Shown here piece by piece: positions 1-6,354 of a stretch of DNA of 64,000 nt. This stretch comes from Muricauda sp. MAR_2010_75. Lineage in GTDB: Bacteria; Bacteroidota; Bacteroidia; Flavobacteriales; Flavobacteriaceae. The notes under the pieces are model-generated. The model did no database searches. It was not told the origin of the DNA and saw only the letters and a list, made by a program, of their open reading frames with translations. Each line of letters begins with the position of its first letter. Position 1 is the first letter of the stretch. The stretch covers positions 829,501-893,500 of the forward strand of contig NZ_JQNJ01000001.1 of assembly GCF_000745185.1 (NCBI RefSeq), written 5' to 3'. Made by a program: the position numbers and the translations under genes.

Positions 1-290
1 GTGACCCCAGATTCCACATCTACCATAAAAATGATGGCATCCGCCTCATCAATGGCCAATTCTACCTGCTTATCGATTTCTTTTTCAAAAACGTCATCGC
101 TCCCCAAGACATAGCCACCGGTATCAATCAAAGAAAATTCCTTGCCGTTCCAGTCGCTTTTTCCATAGTGACGATCACGGGTAACACCGCTCACGGCGTC
201 CACGATGGCCTCTCGGCGCTGAATCAATCGATTAAAAAACGTAGACTTTCCTACATTGGGTCTCCCCACAATGGCCACAATAGCTCCCAT
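1..290 (-). CDS. der: GTPase Der (EngA), N-terminal part, cut by window edge
   Basis: Only the first 96 codons are inside the window; the gene continues beyond base 1. The translated start reads [20 protein letters not shown], a G1/P-loop directly at the N-terminus, followed by a G2 threonine region ([10 protein letters not shown]) and a G3 motif (DTGGY), which is the order and wording of the first G domain of Der, the double-GTPase needed for 50S ribosomal subunit maturation. Start ATG (complement of 288-290) is chosen because the P-loop follows within a few residues. A CAAAAGTA sequence at 307-314 is the reverse complement of the Bacteroidota -7 box and could be its promoter. The second G domain and KH-like domain are not visible, so Der is inferred from the first domain and the neighbouring era. 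Confidence 0.9.
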   Translation of the reverse strand, partial: MGAIVAIVGRPNVGKSTFFNRLIQRREAIVDAVSGVTRDRHYGKSDWNGKEFSLIDTGGYVLGSDDVFEKEIDKQVELAIDEADAIIFMVDVESGV

Positions 291-306
291 CTGCCTTATT
301 TTTTGG

Positions 307-314
307 CAAAAGTA
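307..314 (-). promoter_or_regulatory. possible -7 box (TACTTTTG on minus strand) for der
   Basis: Reverse complement matches the flavobacterial TANNTTTG -7 element, 17 bp upstream of the der start. No convincing -33 TTTG was found at the usual spacing, so support is moderate. Confidence 0.35.
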
Positions 315-366
315 CCATTTATTATGAAGAAAAAATGATACCTTTTTTCATCTATTTCAATATGTT

Positions 367-870
367 ATGAGCGATTTCACCAACGAAATTGTATTGCGGC
401 CCCGATTTCAGGTTGCCCTAAAAACCGATATTGACCATTTAAAAACAATTTTTGACCAAACGGAGGAAGAATCTTTTGTGGTCAAACGGTTGGATGAACA
501 CATTTATATTAAGTTCAGAAACTCTGAAATTACCTTTTGGTCACCTCAACTGCATTTAGAACTTACCTCGTTTGAAGAAGGTATTACCAAAATCCATGGA
601 GTTTTTGGTCCCAACCCAACGCTTTGGACCTTTTTTATGTTCTTGCATTTTGGGGTGGGCACCCTTTTTGTTATTTTGGGCATTTTTGCCTATTCCAACC
701 ATTCTTTGGGCAAAGATGTGACCTTCTGGTTGGTGGGCATGTTCTTTTTAACCGTGATTTGGTTCGCTCTTTACGCCTTTGGTCGTATGGGAAGGGCCAA
801 GGGGAAACCTCAAATGGAACAGTTAAAAACGTTTATCCGACAAAAAATTTCAGGATTTCAACGGGGGTAA
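367..870 (+). CDS. conserved hypothetical protein with two membrane segments
   Basis: A 167-residue protein of unknown function. Residues 1-80 are soluble and acidic/mixed; two hydrophobic stretches follow (about 87-109 and 116-139, separated by a short polar loop), then a basic tail rich in K and R (GRMGRAKGKPQ) that would lie in the cytoplasm. No signal peptide and no known catalytic motif is visible. It is divergent from der and its stop lies 3 bp from the convergent era stop, so it is probably a single-gene transcript. I do not recognise the family; the compact layout and good coding character make it a real gene. Confidence 0.7.
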   Translation: MSDFTNEIVLRPRFQVALKTDIDHLKTIFDQTEEESFVVKRLDEHIYIKFRNSEITFWSPQLHLELTSFEEGITKIHGVFGPNPTLWTFFMFLHFGVGTLFVILGIFAYSNHSLGKDVTFWLVGMFFLTVIWFALYAFGRMGRAKGKPQMEQLKTFIRQKISGFQRG

Positions 871-873
871 CAT

Positions 874-1755
874 TTAACCGTTGTACCCAAATCTCCGAAG
901 TTGTTGCGAATTGCTCCGCCAGTTTTTATTGACCTTCACATACAATTCGATGTGGACCTGTTTGTCAAAGAATTTTTCCAAGTCTTTTCTGGATTCAACC
1001 CCTACTCTTTTTAACGCACTCCCTTTATGCCCGATGATGATGCCTTTTTGGGTATCACGTTCCACCATGATCACGGACCGGATTCGGATGATGTCGTCAT
1101 CTTCCAAAAATTCTTCGGTCTCCACCTCAACGGAATATGGGATTTCCTTTTTATAGTGCAGTAATATTTTCTCGCGGATGGTCTCATTGACAAAAAAGCG
1201 TTCGGGTTTATCGGTGAGTTGATCCTTGGGATAGTACGGAGGAGCCTCTGGAAGCAATTCCAAAATTCGTTCAAAAACTTCCTTTACATTGAAATTTTCC
1301 AATGCTGAAATGGGATGGATTTCTGCCTTGGGCAACAAGCTTTGCCAGTGTTGCATTTGTGCTTCCAAGGTTTCTTGGTCCGAAGTATCAATCTTATTCA
1401 ATAGGAGTAAAACAGGAATTTTGCTGTTCTGAATTTTTTTAAAAAAAGCTTCGTCCTTCAATGCCTTCTCACCAATTTCAACCATATAAAGCAACACATC
1501 GGCATCCTCAAAAGCGGATTTTACAAAATCCATCATGGACGTCTGAAGCTCATAGGCCGGTTTTATAATGCCTGGTGTATCAGAAAGAATCACCTGAAAA
1601 TCATCCCCGTTGACAATTCCCAAAATTCGGTGACGGGTGGTCTGTGCCTTGGATGTGATAATGGAAAGTTTTTCACCCACAAAGGCGTTCATCAAGGTGG
1701 ATTTACCCACGTTGGGATTTCCAATAATATTTACAAAACCTGCTTTATGTGCCAC
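874..1755 (-). CDS. era: GTPase Era
   Basis: Era is an essential GTPase that binds the 3' end of 16S rRNA and helps assemble the 30S subunit. The 293-residue product has the G1 loop GNPNVGKS at residues 12-19, a G2 region with TTRHRI, G3 DTPG, G4 NKID, and a C-terminal KH RNA-binding domain with the signature IIGHKGSALK followed by a basic helix. Length is normal for the family. Its start overlaps the end of the upstream symporter gene by 11 bp, so the two are probably translated from one mRNA. The C-terminus (LRRFGYNG) matches the conserved end of Bacteroidota Era proteins. Confidence 0.97.
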   Translation of the reverse strand: MAHKAGFVNIIGNPNVGKSTLMNAFVGEKLSIITSKAQTTRHRILGIVNGDDFQVILSDTPGIIKPAYELQTSMMDFVKSAFEDADVLLYMVEIGEKALKDEAFFKKIQNSKIPVLLLLNKIDTSDQETLEAQMQHWQSLLPKAEIHPISALENFNVKEVFERILELLPEAPPYYPKDQLTDKPERFFVNETIREKILLHYKKEIPYSVEVETEEFLEDDDIIRIRSVIMVERDTQKGIIIGHKGSALKRVGVESRKDLEKFFDKQVHIELYVKVNKNWRSNSQQLRRFGYNG

Positions 1756-3109
1756 CTTTTTTTATTTTTTGAAGATATTTTTTTGAAGCTTCGTTTACTT
1801 TTGGTGATAAATATAATACTGCTATCATATTGGGAATCACCATAAGGGCATATGAAAGGTCAATAAGATTCTTCACCAACTGTAGTGAAGCTACCGCTGC
1901 AAAAATAATCATGATTACGAAGAAAACATTGTACCATTTGCCAATTTTTGGTGTGGTCAAGAAGGAAAGACTCTTTACCCCATAATACGAATAGGTAAAC
2001 AGGGTGGACAGGGCAAAAGCCGTAACAATAACCATTAAAAGGGTATCGCCAAAGCCAAAGAGGGTTTTCTCAAAAGCGGACATGGTCATGGTAATACCGC
2101 TACCGTCTTCAAGATAAGCACCGCTCAAAATAATGACCACAGCGGTAAAAGTGCATACCATTATGGTGTCGATAAAAGGCCCCAACATGGCCACCAATCC
2201 TTCCTTGGTTGGTTCATCATTCCGGGATTGACCATGGTACATGGGTGCACTACCCAGACCAGCTTCGTTGGAGAACATGGCCCTTCGCACCCCAATGATC
2301 ACAAGACCCCAAAATCCGCCAGTAACTACGGTATCAAAATTCCAAGCCTCGACCAAAATCATTTTTAAGGCCGGAAGCACTTCGGAGGCATTGTTTATCA
2401 TCACAAACAATACTGCCAGCAAATAAACTCCGACCATAAATGGCACTATTGCCGATGCCACCTTGGCTATTTTTGAGAGTCCACCAAAAATTACAATGGA
2501 GGTAACAATGGCCAAAAAGAAACCAATGCCCAATTTCCAGTTGAATTCACTGGTCACCAAAAGTGTTTCATGCGGTTCCACAACACCCATAAAGGCTTCT
2601 GTAAATTGGTTGGCGGTGAAGACGCCTAAAAATCCGAAAAGACCACAAATACTAAAAAATATGGCCATGGGCTTGGCCCATTTTCCCATGCCTTGGGTGA
2701 TATAGAACATTGGCCCTCCTTGCAGTTTTCCATCTGAGTCGGTTGCACGAAACATAATGGCCAGACTTCCCGAATAAAACTTGATGCCCATCCCTAGAAG
2801 CGCCGTCATCCAAATCCAAAATACCACACCGGGCCCACCGTCATGAATGGCAATCGCTACGCCAGAAATATTTCCCAATCCGACTGTTGCGGCAACTGCT
2901 GCGGAAAGGGCTTGAAAAGAACTTACGTCTCCCTTGGCATTTTTGTCGTCATATTTACCAGAAACCACGGCAATGGCATGGCCGAAATACCGAAAAGGAA
3001 TAAACTTAGAGTAAAATGCAAGAAAAAGTCCGCCCCCAATGAGCAAGATGAACATGGGCCACTCCGTGTAGGGCAGCATGGAGGATATGAATTTATTGAT
3101 GGCTTCCAT
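1745..3109 (-). CDS. alanine or glycine:cation symporter (AGCS family)
   Basis: Inner-membrane amino-acid carrier of 454 residues, within the normal size for sodium:alanine symporters. Eight or more hydrophobic helices are seen. Family motifs include GLGNISGVAIAI near residue 80, GGPGVVFWIW, the GGPMFYI loop, and the long conserved block RRAMFSNEAGLGSAPMYHG near residue 280. These proteins import D/L-alanine or glycine with Na+ (or H+). The gene is upstream of era and overlaps it by 11 bp. The exact substrate and ion cannot be read from sequence. Confidence 0.93.
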   Translation of the reverse strand: MEAINKFISSMLPYTEWPMFILLIGGGLFLAFYSKFIPFRYFGHAIAVVSGKYDDKNAKGDVSSFQALSAAVAATVGLGNISGVAIAIHDGGPGVVFWIWMTALLGMGIKFYSGSLAIMFRATDSDGKLQGGPMFYITQGMGKWAKPMAIFFSICGLFGFLGVFTANQFTEAFMGVVEPHETLLVTSEFNWKLGIGFFLAIVTSIVIFGGLSKIAKVASAIVPFMVGVYLLAVLFVMINNASEVLPALKMILVEAWNFDTVVTGGFWGLVIIGVRRAMFSNEAGLGSAPMYHGQSRNDEPTKEGLVAMLGPFIDTIMVCTFTAVVIILSGAYLEDGSGITMTMSAFEKTLFGFGDTLLMVIVTAFALSTLFTYSYYGVKSLSFLTTPKIGKWYNVFFVIMIIFAAVASLQLVKNLIDLSYALMVIPNMIAVLYLSPKVNEASKKYLQKIKKGGT

Positions 3110-3180
3110 AAAGTCAAAAAGTCGAATTTATGGATTTTAGGTTGGATTGGCCGCAATGATTTTAGGAATATTGAATTTAG

Positions 3181-3213
3181 TTTGGAAATGACCCGAAAAG
3201 CGTTGTATATTTG
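3181..3213 (+). promoter_or_regulatory. Bacteroidota-type promoter upstream of tRNA-fMet region
   Basis: TTTG at 3181-3184 and TATATTTG at 3206-3213 are separated by 21 bp, a good match to the -33/-7 consensus. Transcription should begin near 3220, just before the truncated tRNA copy (3224) and 118 bp before the intact tRNA. Confidence 0.7.
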
Positions 3214-3223
3214 CCGTCCACAT

Positions 3224-3240
3224 CGCGGGGTAGAGCAGTA
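3224..3240 (+). pseudogene. duplicated 5' fragment of tRNA-fMet
   Basis: Bases 3224-3240 (CGCGGGGTAGAGCAGTA) are identical to the first 17 bases of the intact initiator tRNA at 3338. After this point the sequence leaves the tRNA, although GCTCGCCGGGCTC (3269-3281) again resembles the intact anticodon-stem region (GCTCGTCGGGCTC). No 3' half, T arm or acceptor closure follows, so this copy cannot fold as tRNA. It lies at the normal distance from the promoter, as if the original gene had been displaced by a 114-bp insertion or duplication. Confidence 0.75.
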
Positions 3241-3337
3241 TGCTTCGGCAACGCTCAGCACAGGGTCCGCTCGCCGGGCTCCTCGCTTTGAAAAATTGAA
3301 GTACAGTTGCAACCGTAGGCAACATTAAAATATAAAC

Positions 3338-3410
<73 letters not shown>

Positions 3411-3421
3411 CTAGAACAGGC

Positions 3422-3455
3422 AAGGCCTCCGAGAAATCGGGGGCCTTCATTTTTT
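3422..3455 (+). terminator. rho-independent terminator after tRNA-fMet
   Basis: An 11-bp stem (AAGGCCTCCGA / TCGGGGGCCTT, one G-T pair) with a GAAA loop is followed by CATTTTTT. It sits 12 bp after the tRNA. Confidence 0.85.
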
Positions 3456-3460
3456 ACCAT

Positions 3461-3482
3461 GGGTACAGAATAGGTACAGAAT
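3461..3482. repeat. tandem GGTACAGAAT repeat after the tRNA
   Basis: GGTACAGAATA is followed directly by GGTACAGAATC, and further GGTAC/GGTGC repeats follow to about 3545 (TTTTGGTACA, TTTTGGTGCA, TATGGTGCA). Position just downstream of a tRNA and this wording resemble the margin of integrated elements, but no integrase gene is present. I see no gene between 3411 and 3608. Confidence 0.5.
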
Positions 3483-3608
3483 CCAAACTTTTTTATTTTG
3501 GTACAAAAAATTTGATGTTTTTTGGTGCATTATGAATTATGGTGCAATAAATTAAAGACAATAACCTTGGTGAAATTGGAAAAGAAAGCAGTTCTATCTA
3601 AGGGAAGC

Positions 3609-3842
3609 TTACAAATCATCTATCCATTCTATAATTCCATATCGTGGATCCATTGGGAAGTCAGTTCCTTTTAATTCATCTGGCAATTCCCCAGGGATTT
3701 CTATTTGGGAAATTCCCTCTCTGACAATTTTCCATTCTATTTTCACAGGTTCGGTCATGCTTGAAATAAACTCTCCTTCTTTAAAATCATCACATGACAA
3801 ATCCTGTCCAAAGGAGAGAAGTGAAGAAAGGAAAAGTGGGTG
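3609..3842 (-). pseudogene. remnant of a small secreted protein gene, truncated by IS3 element
   Basis: Reading the minus strand from the left end of the IS gives an open frame with PLFLSSLLSFGQDLSCDDF, the hydrophobic core and cleavage region of a signal peptide followed by a mature start with a cysteine, but without any initiation codon: the first residues are replaced by the insertion sequence. The remaining mature part is only about 60 residues and ends IEWIDDL-stop, which looks like an early end. The mature sequence is acidic with a repeated IEW/IEI pattern. The family is not named here; the fragment was probably a lineage-specific secreted protein. The TTG at 3800 would be the only possible start of a shorter product and is unlikely to be used. 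Confidence 0.6.
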
Positions 3843-3876
3843 TAGCCTTCCCTAAAAATGTAGCCTTCCCTAAAAA
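3841..3876. repeat. tandem duplicate of the IS left terminal repeat
   Basis: Two perfect adjacent 18-bp copies (3841-3858, 3859-3876) of the IS terminus. Only the inner copy continues into the rest of the inverted repeat (TAGGACA). Confidence 0.9.
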
Positions 3877-3925
3877 TAGGACAGTTTAAAATTCAGATTT
3901 TCTAACTTTAAATTTTAACTGTCAC

Positions 3926-4192
3926 ATGAAAAAAAGCAAGTTTACCGAGAGCCAGATCATCAAGGCACTGAAAGAGAACGAACAGGGCCGCAAGGTGGGT
4001 GACATATCCCGTGAGATGGGGATTGACACCAGCACTTTTTATTATTGGAGGAAGAAGTACGGGGGCATGGAAGTTGCGCATATGAAGCGCTTGAAGGAAC
4101 TCGAGGAGGAGAACCGCAAACTCAAGCAGATGTACGCCGATGCCAGTCTTGACATCCGTATGCTCAAGGACGTACTGTCAAAAAAGTTCTAG
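3926..4192 (+). CDS. IS3-family transposase OrfA (HTH protein)
   Basis: An 88-residue DNA-binding subunit. Residues 5-45 form the helix-turn-helix of the IS3 OrfA family (FTESQIIKALKE ... STFYYWRKKYGGM), followed by a leucine-rich coiled coil (LKELEEENRKLKQMYADASLDIRMLKDVL), the wording of the IS407 group. It ends with the slippery sequence A AAA AAG at 4180-4186 three codons before its stop, allowing a -1 shift into orfB. The ATG at 3926 follows an AT-rich leader. Confidence 0.93.
   Translation: MKKSKFTESQIIKALKENEQGRKVGDISREMGIDTSTFYYWRKKYGGMEVAHMKRLKELEEENRKLKQMYADASLDIRMLKDVLSKKF
4180..4186 (+). other. programmed -1 frameshift site A AAA AAG
   Basis: In the orfA frame the codons are TCA AAA AAG TTC TAG. 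The heptamer A AAA AAG has the correct phase for tandem -1 slippage. Stepping back one base gives GTT CTA GGG and continues uninterrupted in the orfB frame, producing the OrfAB transposase. This is the known IS3-family mechanism; the exact site is read from the sequence. Confidence 0.85.
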
Positions 4193-5064
4193 GGCCTTCC
4201 GACAAGAAGCAGCGCGCCAAATATCTCCAGGAGGCCTATTCTGTATGTGTATCGCGTTCCTGTGGGGTACTGGACCTTGCCCGGTCGATGTGGTACTACC
4301 ATAGCAGGAGGGACGACACCGAGGTCGTCGATGCCCTTTCCAGGCTGGCCGAAGAGCTGCCGACAAGGGGATTCGAGGTGTATTACAAGCGTTTGCGTCG
4401 CGAAGGCCGCAACTGGAACAGGAAACGGGTGTTGAGGGTCTACAGGTCCATGAACCTAAAACTCAGGAGGAAGCACAAGAAGAGGCTTCCTGCAAGGACA
4501 AAGAACCCACTGGGGGCCCCGATGGAGCTCAACGAGGTCTGGAGCATGGACTTTATGGCCGATGTGCTGTCCGATGGAAGGAAGATAAGGGTGTTCAATG
4601 TGATGGACGACTGCAACCGGGAGGCACTGGCCATGGACGTGGGGCTGAACTATCCGGCGATAAGGGTAGTGGAGACCTTATCACAACTGGAGGAGGAAAT
4701 AGGCCTGCCAAAGACCATACGCTGCGACAACGGTCCGGAGTTCATATCCAAGGCCCTATCACAATGGTGCAAGGCCAAACGTGTCGAGCTGCAGTTCATC
4801 CAGCCCGGCAAGCCCATGCAGAACGGATATATGGAACGCCTGAACAGGTTTTACAGGGAGGATGTGCTCGATGCCTATTGGTTCAACGACCTCCACCAAG
4901 TAAGGGCACTGACCCAAAAATGGATGGAGGATTACAATACAAGGCATCCCCATTCATCCATCGGGGATATGCCGCCCAGGGAATACAAGAAACGTTTCGG
5001 GGAAGAATTCTTCCCCGAAACAGACAACATTAATGATAATTTTATGAATTTAGCGATGTCCTAA
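4186..5064 (+). CDS. IS3-family transposase OrfB (DDE integrase domain)
   Basis: Catalytic part of the OrfAB transposase, given here from the point where the -1 frame is entered; the first ATG in this frame is 4288. It includes an HTH_21-type region (YYHSRRDD ... GFEVYYKRLRREG) and the rve integrase core with D in EVWSMDFMAD, D in IRCDNGPEF and E in YMERLNRFYRE, so the DDE triad is complete. The end (HPHSSIGDMPPREYKKRF) is typical of the family. The frame is intact to the stop, so the element may still be mobile if OrfAB is made. Confidence 0.93.
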   Translation, partial: VLGPSDKKQRAKYLQEAYSVCVSRSCGVLDLARSMWYYHSRRDDTEVVDALSRLAEELPTRGFEVYYKRLRREGRNWNRKRVLRVYRSMNLKLRRKHKKRLPARTKNPLGAPMELNEVWSMDFMADVLSDGRKIRVFNVMDDCNREALAMDVGLNYPAIRVVETLSQLEEEIGLPKTIRCDNGPEFISKALSQWCKAKRVELQFIQPGKPMQNGYMERLNRFYREDVLDAYWFNDLHQVRALTQKWMEDYNTRHPHSSIGDMPPREYKKRFGEEFFPETDNINDNFMNLAMS

Positions 5065-5203
5065 AAGGGGTAAGGCTACAGTAAGAATTTGGGAATAAGT
5101 ATAAACCAACAAACATGCCAAAAAACATGTCACCTTAGTTCCCATATCCTTGAACGTTGAAGAAAGCCTTTTATTTTCAGAGGGTTATGTTAGATCTTGA
5201 CAG

Positions 5204-5233
5204 AACCAATAGGTCAGACCTATTGGTTTTTAA
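5204..5233 (+). terminator. hairpin with T run, overlapping the end of the EEP gene
   Basis: AACCAATAGGT (5204-5214) pairs with ACCTATTGGTT (5218-5228) around CAG and is followed by TTTT on the plus strand. It could stop transcripts coming from the IS. It contains the stop codon of the minus-strand gene; on the minus strand no T run follows. The stretch 5081-5203 holds no gene that I can see. Confidence 0.6.
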
Positions 5234-6062
5234 ATCTCAACTGGGCAAAAACCGGTAAGTGATCCGAAGGGTATCTCAGGTCTTTGGAATCGCTCAAAAT
5301 GGCACTTTTAATGACCTCAATGCTATCCGGAGAAACAAAAATGTAATCTATTCTTCGCTCCACAGGTTTGGCAAAATCAAAACCATTAAAGGTTCCAATA
5401 GGACCAAAAGCATTTTCCCCAGCTGCAATATGGGCATCTTCCATTTCAGTTAAAATCACCTGTACCCCTGGGCTTTCACTCTCCAAATTGAAGTCGCCCG
5501 TTAAAATAACAGGTAGGTTAGATGGATTGAATTCCTTTATTTTTTCGAGAATCAGTTTGGAACTTTCTTCCCTGGCCTTTACCCCAACATGATCAAAATG
5601 GGTATTGAAAACCATGAATTTACTCCCATCTTCCTTGTTTTCAAAAAGTCCGTAGGTACAGATTCGTGGTAAAGCTGCATCCCATCCTTTGGATGGAACT
5701 TTTGGTGTTTCAGAAAGCCAAAAAGTACTTTCATCCAATACTTTGAGTTTGTCTTTATTATAAAAAATAGCGGTAAACTCGCCCCTATCGTCACCATGAT
5801 CGCGGCCCACACCAAAATAGGTGTACTTATCCAATCCATCATCAATGGCTTTTAATTGATGGACAAGTCCTTCTTGCGTCCCAAAGACATCGGGTGCATA
5901 AAAATTTAATTGCGCTATTAGAAATTCCTTCCGATTGTCCCAATGGTTCGGTTTGTCATTGGGGTTATCATATCTAATATTATAGGAAATAACTTCCAAG
6001 TTCTGACCATTGACATTGAGTACAATGCCCAAAACAAATGCGATTAGTATACTTCTTTTCAT
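5220..6062 (-). CDS. secreted endonuclease/exonuclease/phosphatase family protein
   Basis: 280 residues with a signal peptide (MKRSILIAFVLGIVLNVNG, cleavage before QNLEV). The fold is the metal-dependent phosphodiesterase EEP family shared by DNase I, sphingomyelinases and inositol phosphatases: SYNIRYDN near residue 26, GTQEG with the metal-binding Glu near 61, DH/THFDH near 157, GDFN near 190, and the catalytic SDHLPVF near the C-terminus. Bacteroidota carry many of these secreted or periplasmic copies; the substrate (nucleic acid, phospholipid or phosphosugar) cannot be told. The gene stands alone on the minus strand, 292 bp from the divergent dehydrogenase gene. Confidence 0.88.
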   Translation of the reverse strand: MKRSILIAFVLGIVLNVNGQNLEVISYNIRYDNPNDKPNHWDNRKEFLIAQLNFYAPDVFGTQEGLVHQLKAIDDGLDKYTYFGVGRDHGDDRGEFTAIFYNKDKLKVLDESTFWLSETPKVPSKGWDAALPRICTYGLFENKEDGSKFMVFNTHFDHVGVKAREESSKLILEKIKEFNPSNLPVILTGDFNLESESPGVQVILTEMEDAHIAAGENAFGPIGTFNGFDFAKPVERRIDYIFVSPDSIEVIKSAILSDSKDLRYPSDHLPVFAQLRFKNQ

Positions 6063-6267
6063 TTCTATAGTTTTCCTTTGGTTCTATATCTTCGGTTTTT
6101 GACTTCTTATTAAGTCAACCTATAAATAGCTGCAAGCTATCCATTTTTTGATGTTTTAACGTTATGGTTTCTTTATCTTCTTCATTTTGAAAGCAGTGTC
6201 ATTAAAAAAACACCATCTGTATCAAGTTTGACTAAGATTTCCCAAATAAATTGTATTTTTCGCCCCG

Positions 6268-6297
6268 TAAAATACTTGGACGCCCTTAAGTATTTTA
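6268..6297. promoter_or_regulatory. perfect inverted repeat upstream of PQQ dehydrogenase
   Basis: TAAAATACTT (6268-6277) and AAGTATTTTA (6288-6297) are perfect reverse complements with a 10-bp spacer, lying 58 bp before the gene. This suits a dimeric regulator binding site or a weak hairpin. The rest of the 6063-6354 gap shows no gene. Confidence 0.45.
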
Positions 6298-6330
6298 TTC
6301 CAGAGCAACGATAGAAAGGGCCAATGTCAT

Positions 6331-6347
6331 AAGAATTAATAATTCTT
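6331..6347. promoter_or_regulatory. 17-bp palindrome just before the dehydrogenase start
   Basis: AAGAATTA-A-TAATTCTT is a perfect palindrome ending 7 bp before the ATG. It may be an operator overlapping the leader; the regulator is unknown. Confidence 0.4.
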
Positions 6348-6354
6348 ACAAACA

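Larger units (their letters stand above)
3841..5080 (+). mobile_element. IS3-family insertion sequence (IS407-like group)
   Basis: The element carries two overlapping frames (orfA, orfB), ends in imperfect inverted repeats TGTAGCCTT...TAGGACA (left 3859-3883, right 5056-5080 in reverse complement), and is visibly richer in G+C than the flanks. The left end is doubled: TGTAGCCTTCCCTAAAAA occurs at 3841-3858 and again at 3859-3876. No convincing 3-5 bp target duplication is present (GGG on the left against GTA on the right), so the copy has suffered rearrangement or inserted next to an older end. It has cut the secreted-protein gene on its left. Both transposase frames look intact. Confidence 0.92.

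Noticed and set aside
624..932. Alternative frame of 102 codons inside the 367-870 gene
   Set aside because: A shadow of the membrane-protein gene; it extends into the convergent era gene and has no independent support.
3480..3608. Remnant of a tyrosine integrase gene after the tRNA
   Set aside because: No open frame with integrase motifs (R-H-R-Y) can be read on either strand; only repeats of GGTAC/GGTGC wording are visible.
3838..5083. Target-site duplication of the IS3 element
   Set aside because: The flanking bases (GGG left, GTA right, or AAAAA if the inner end is used) do not match, so no duplication can be claimed.
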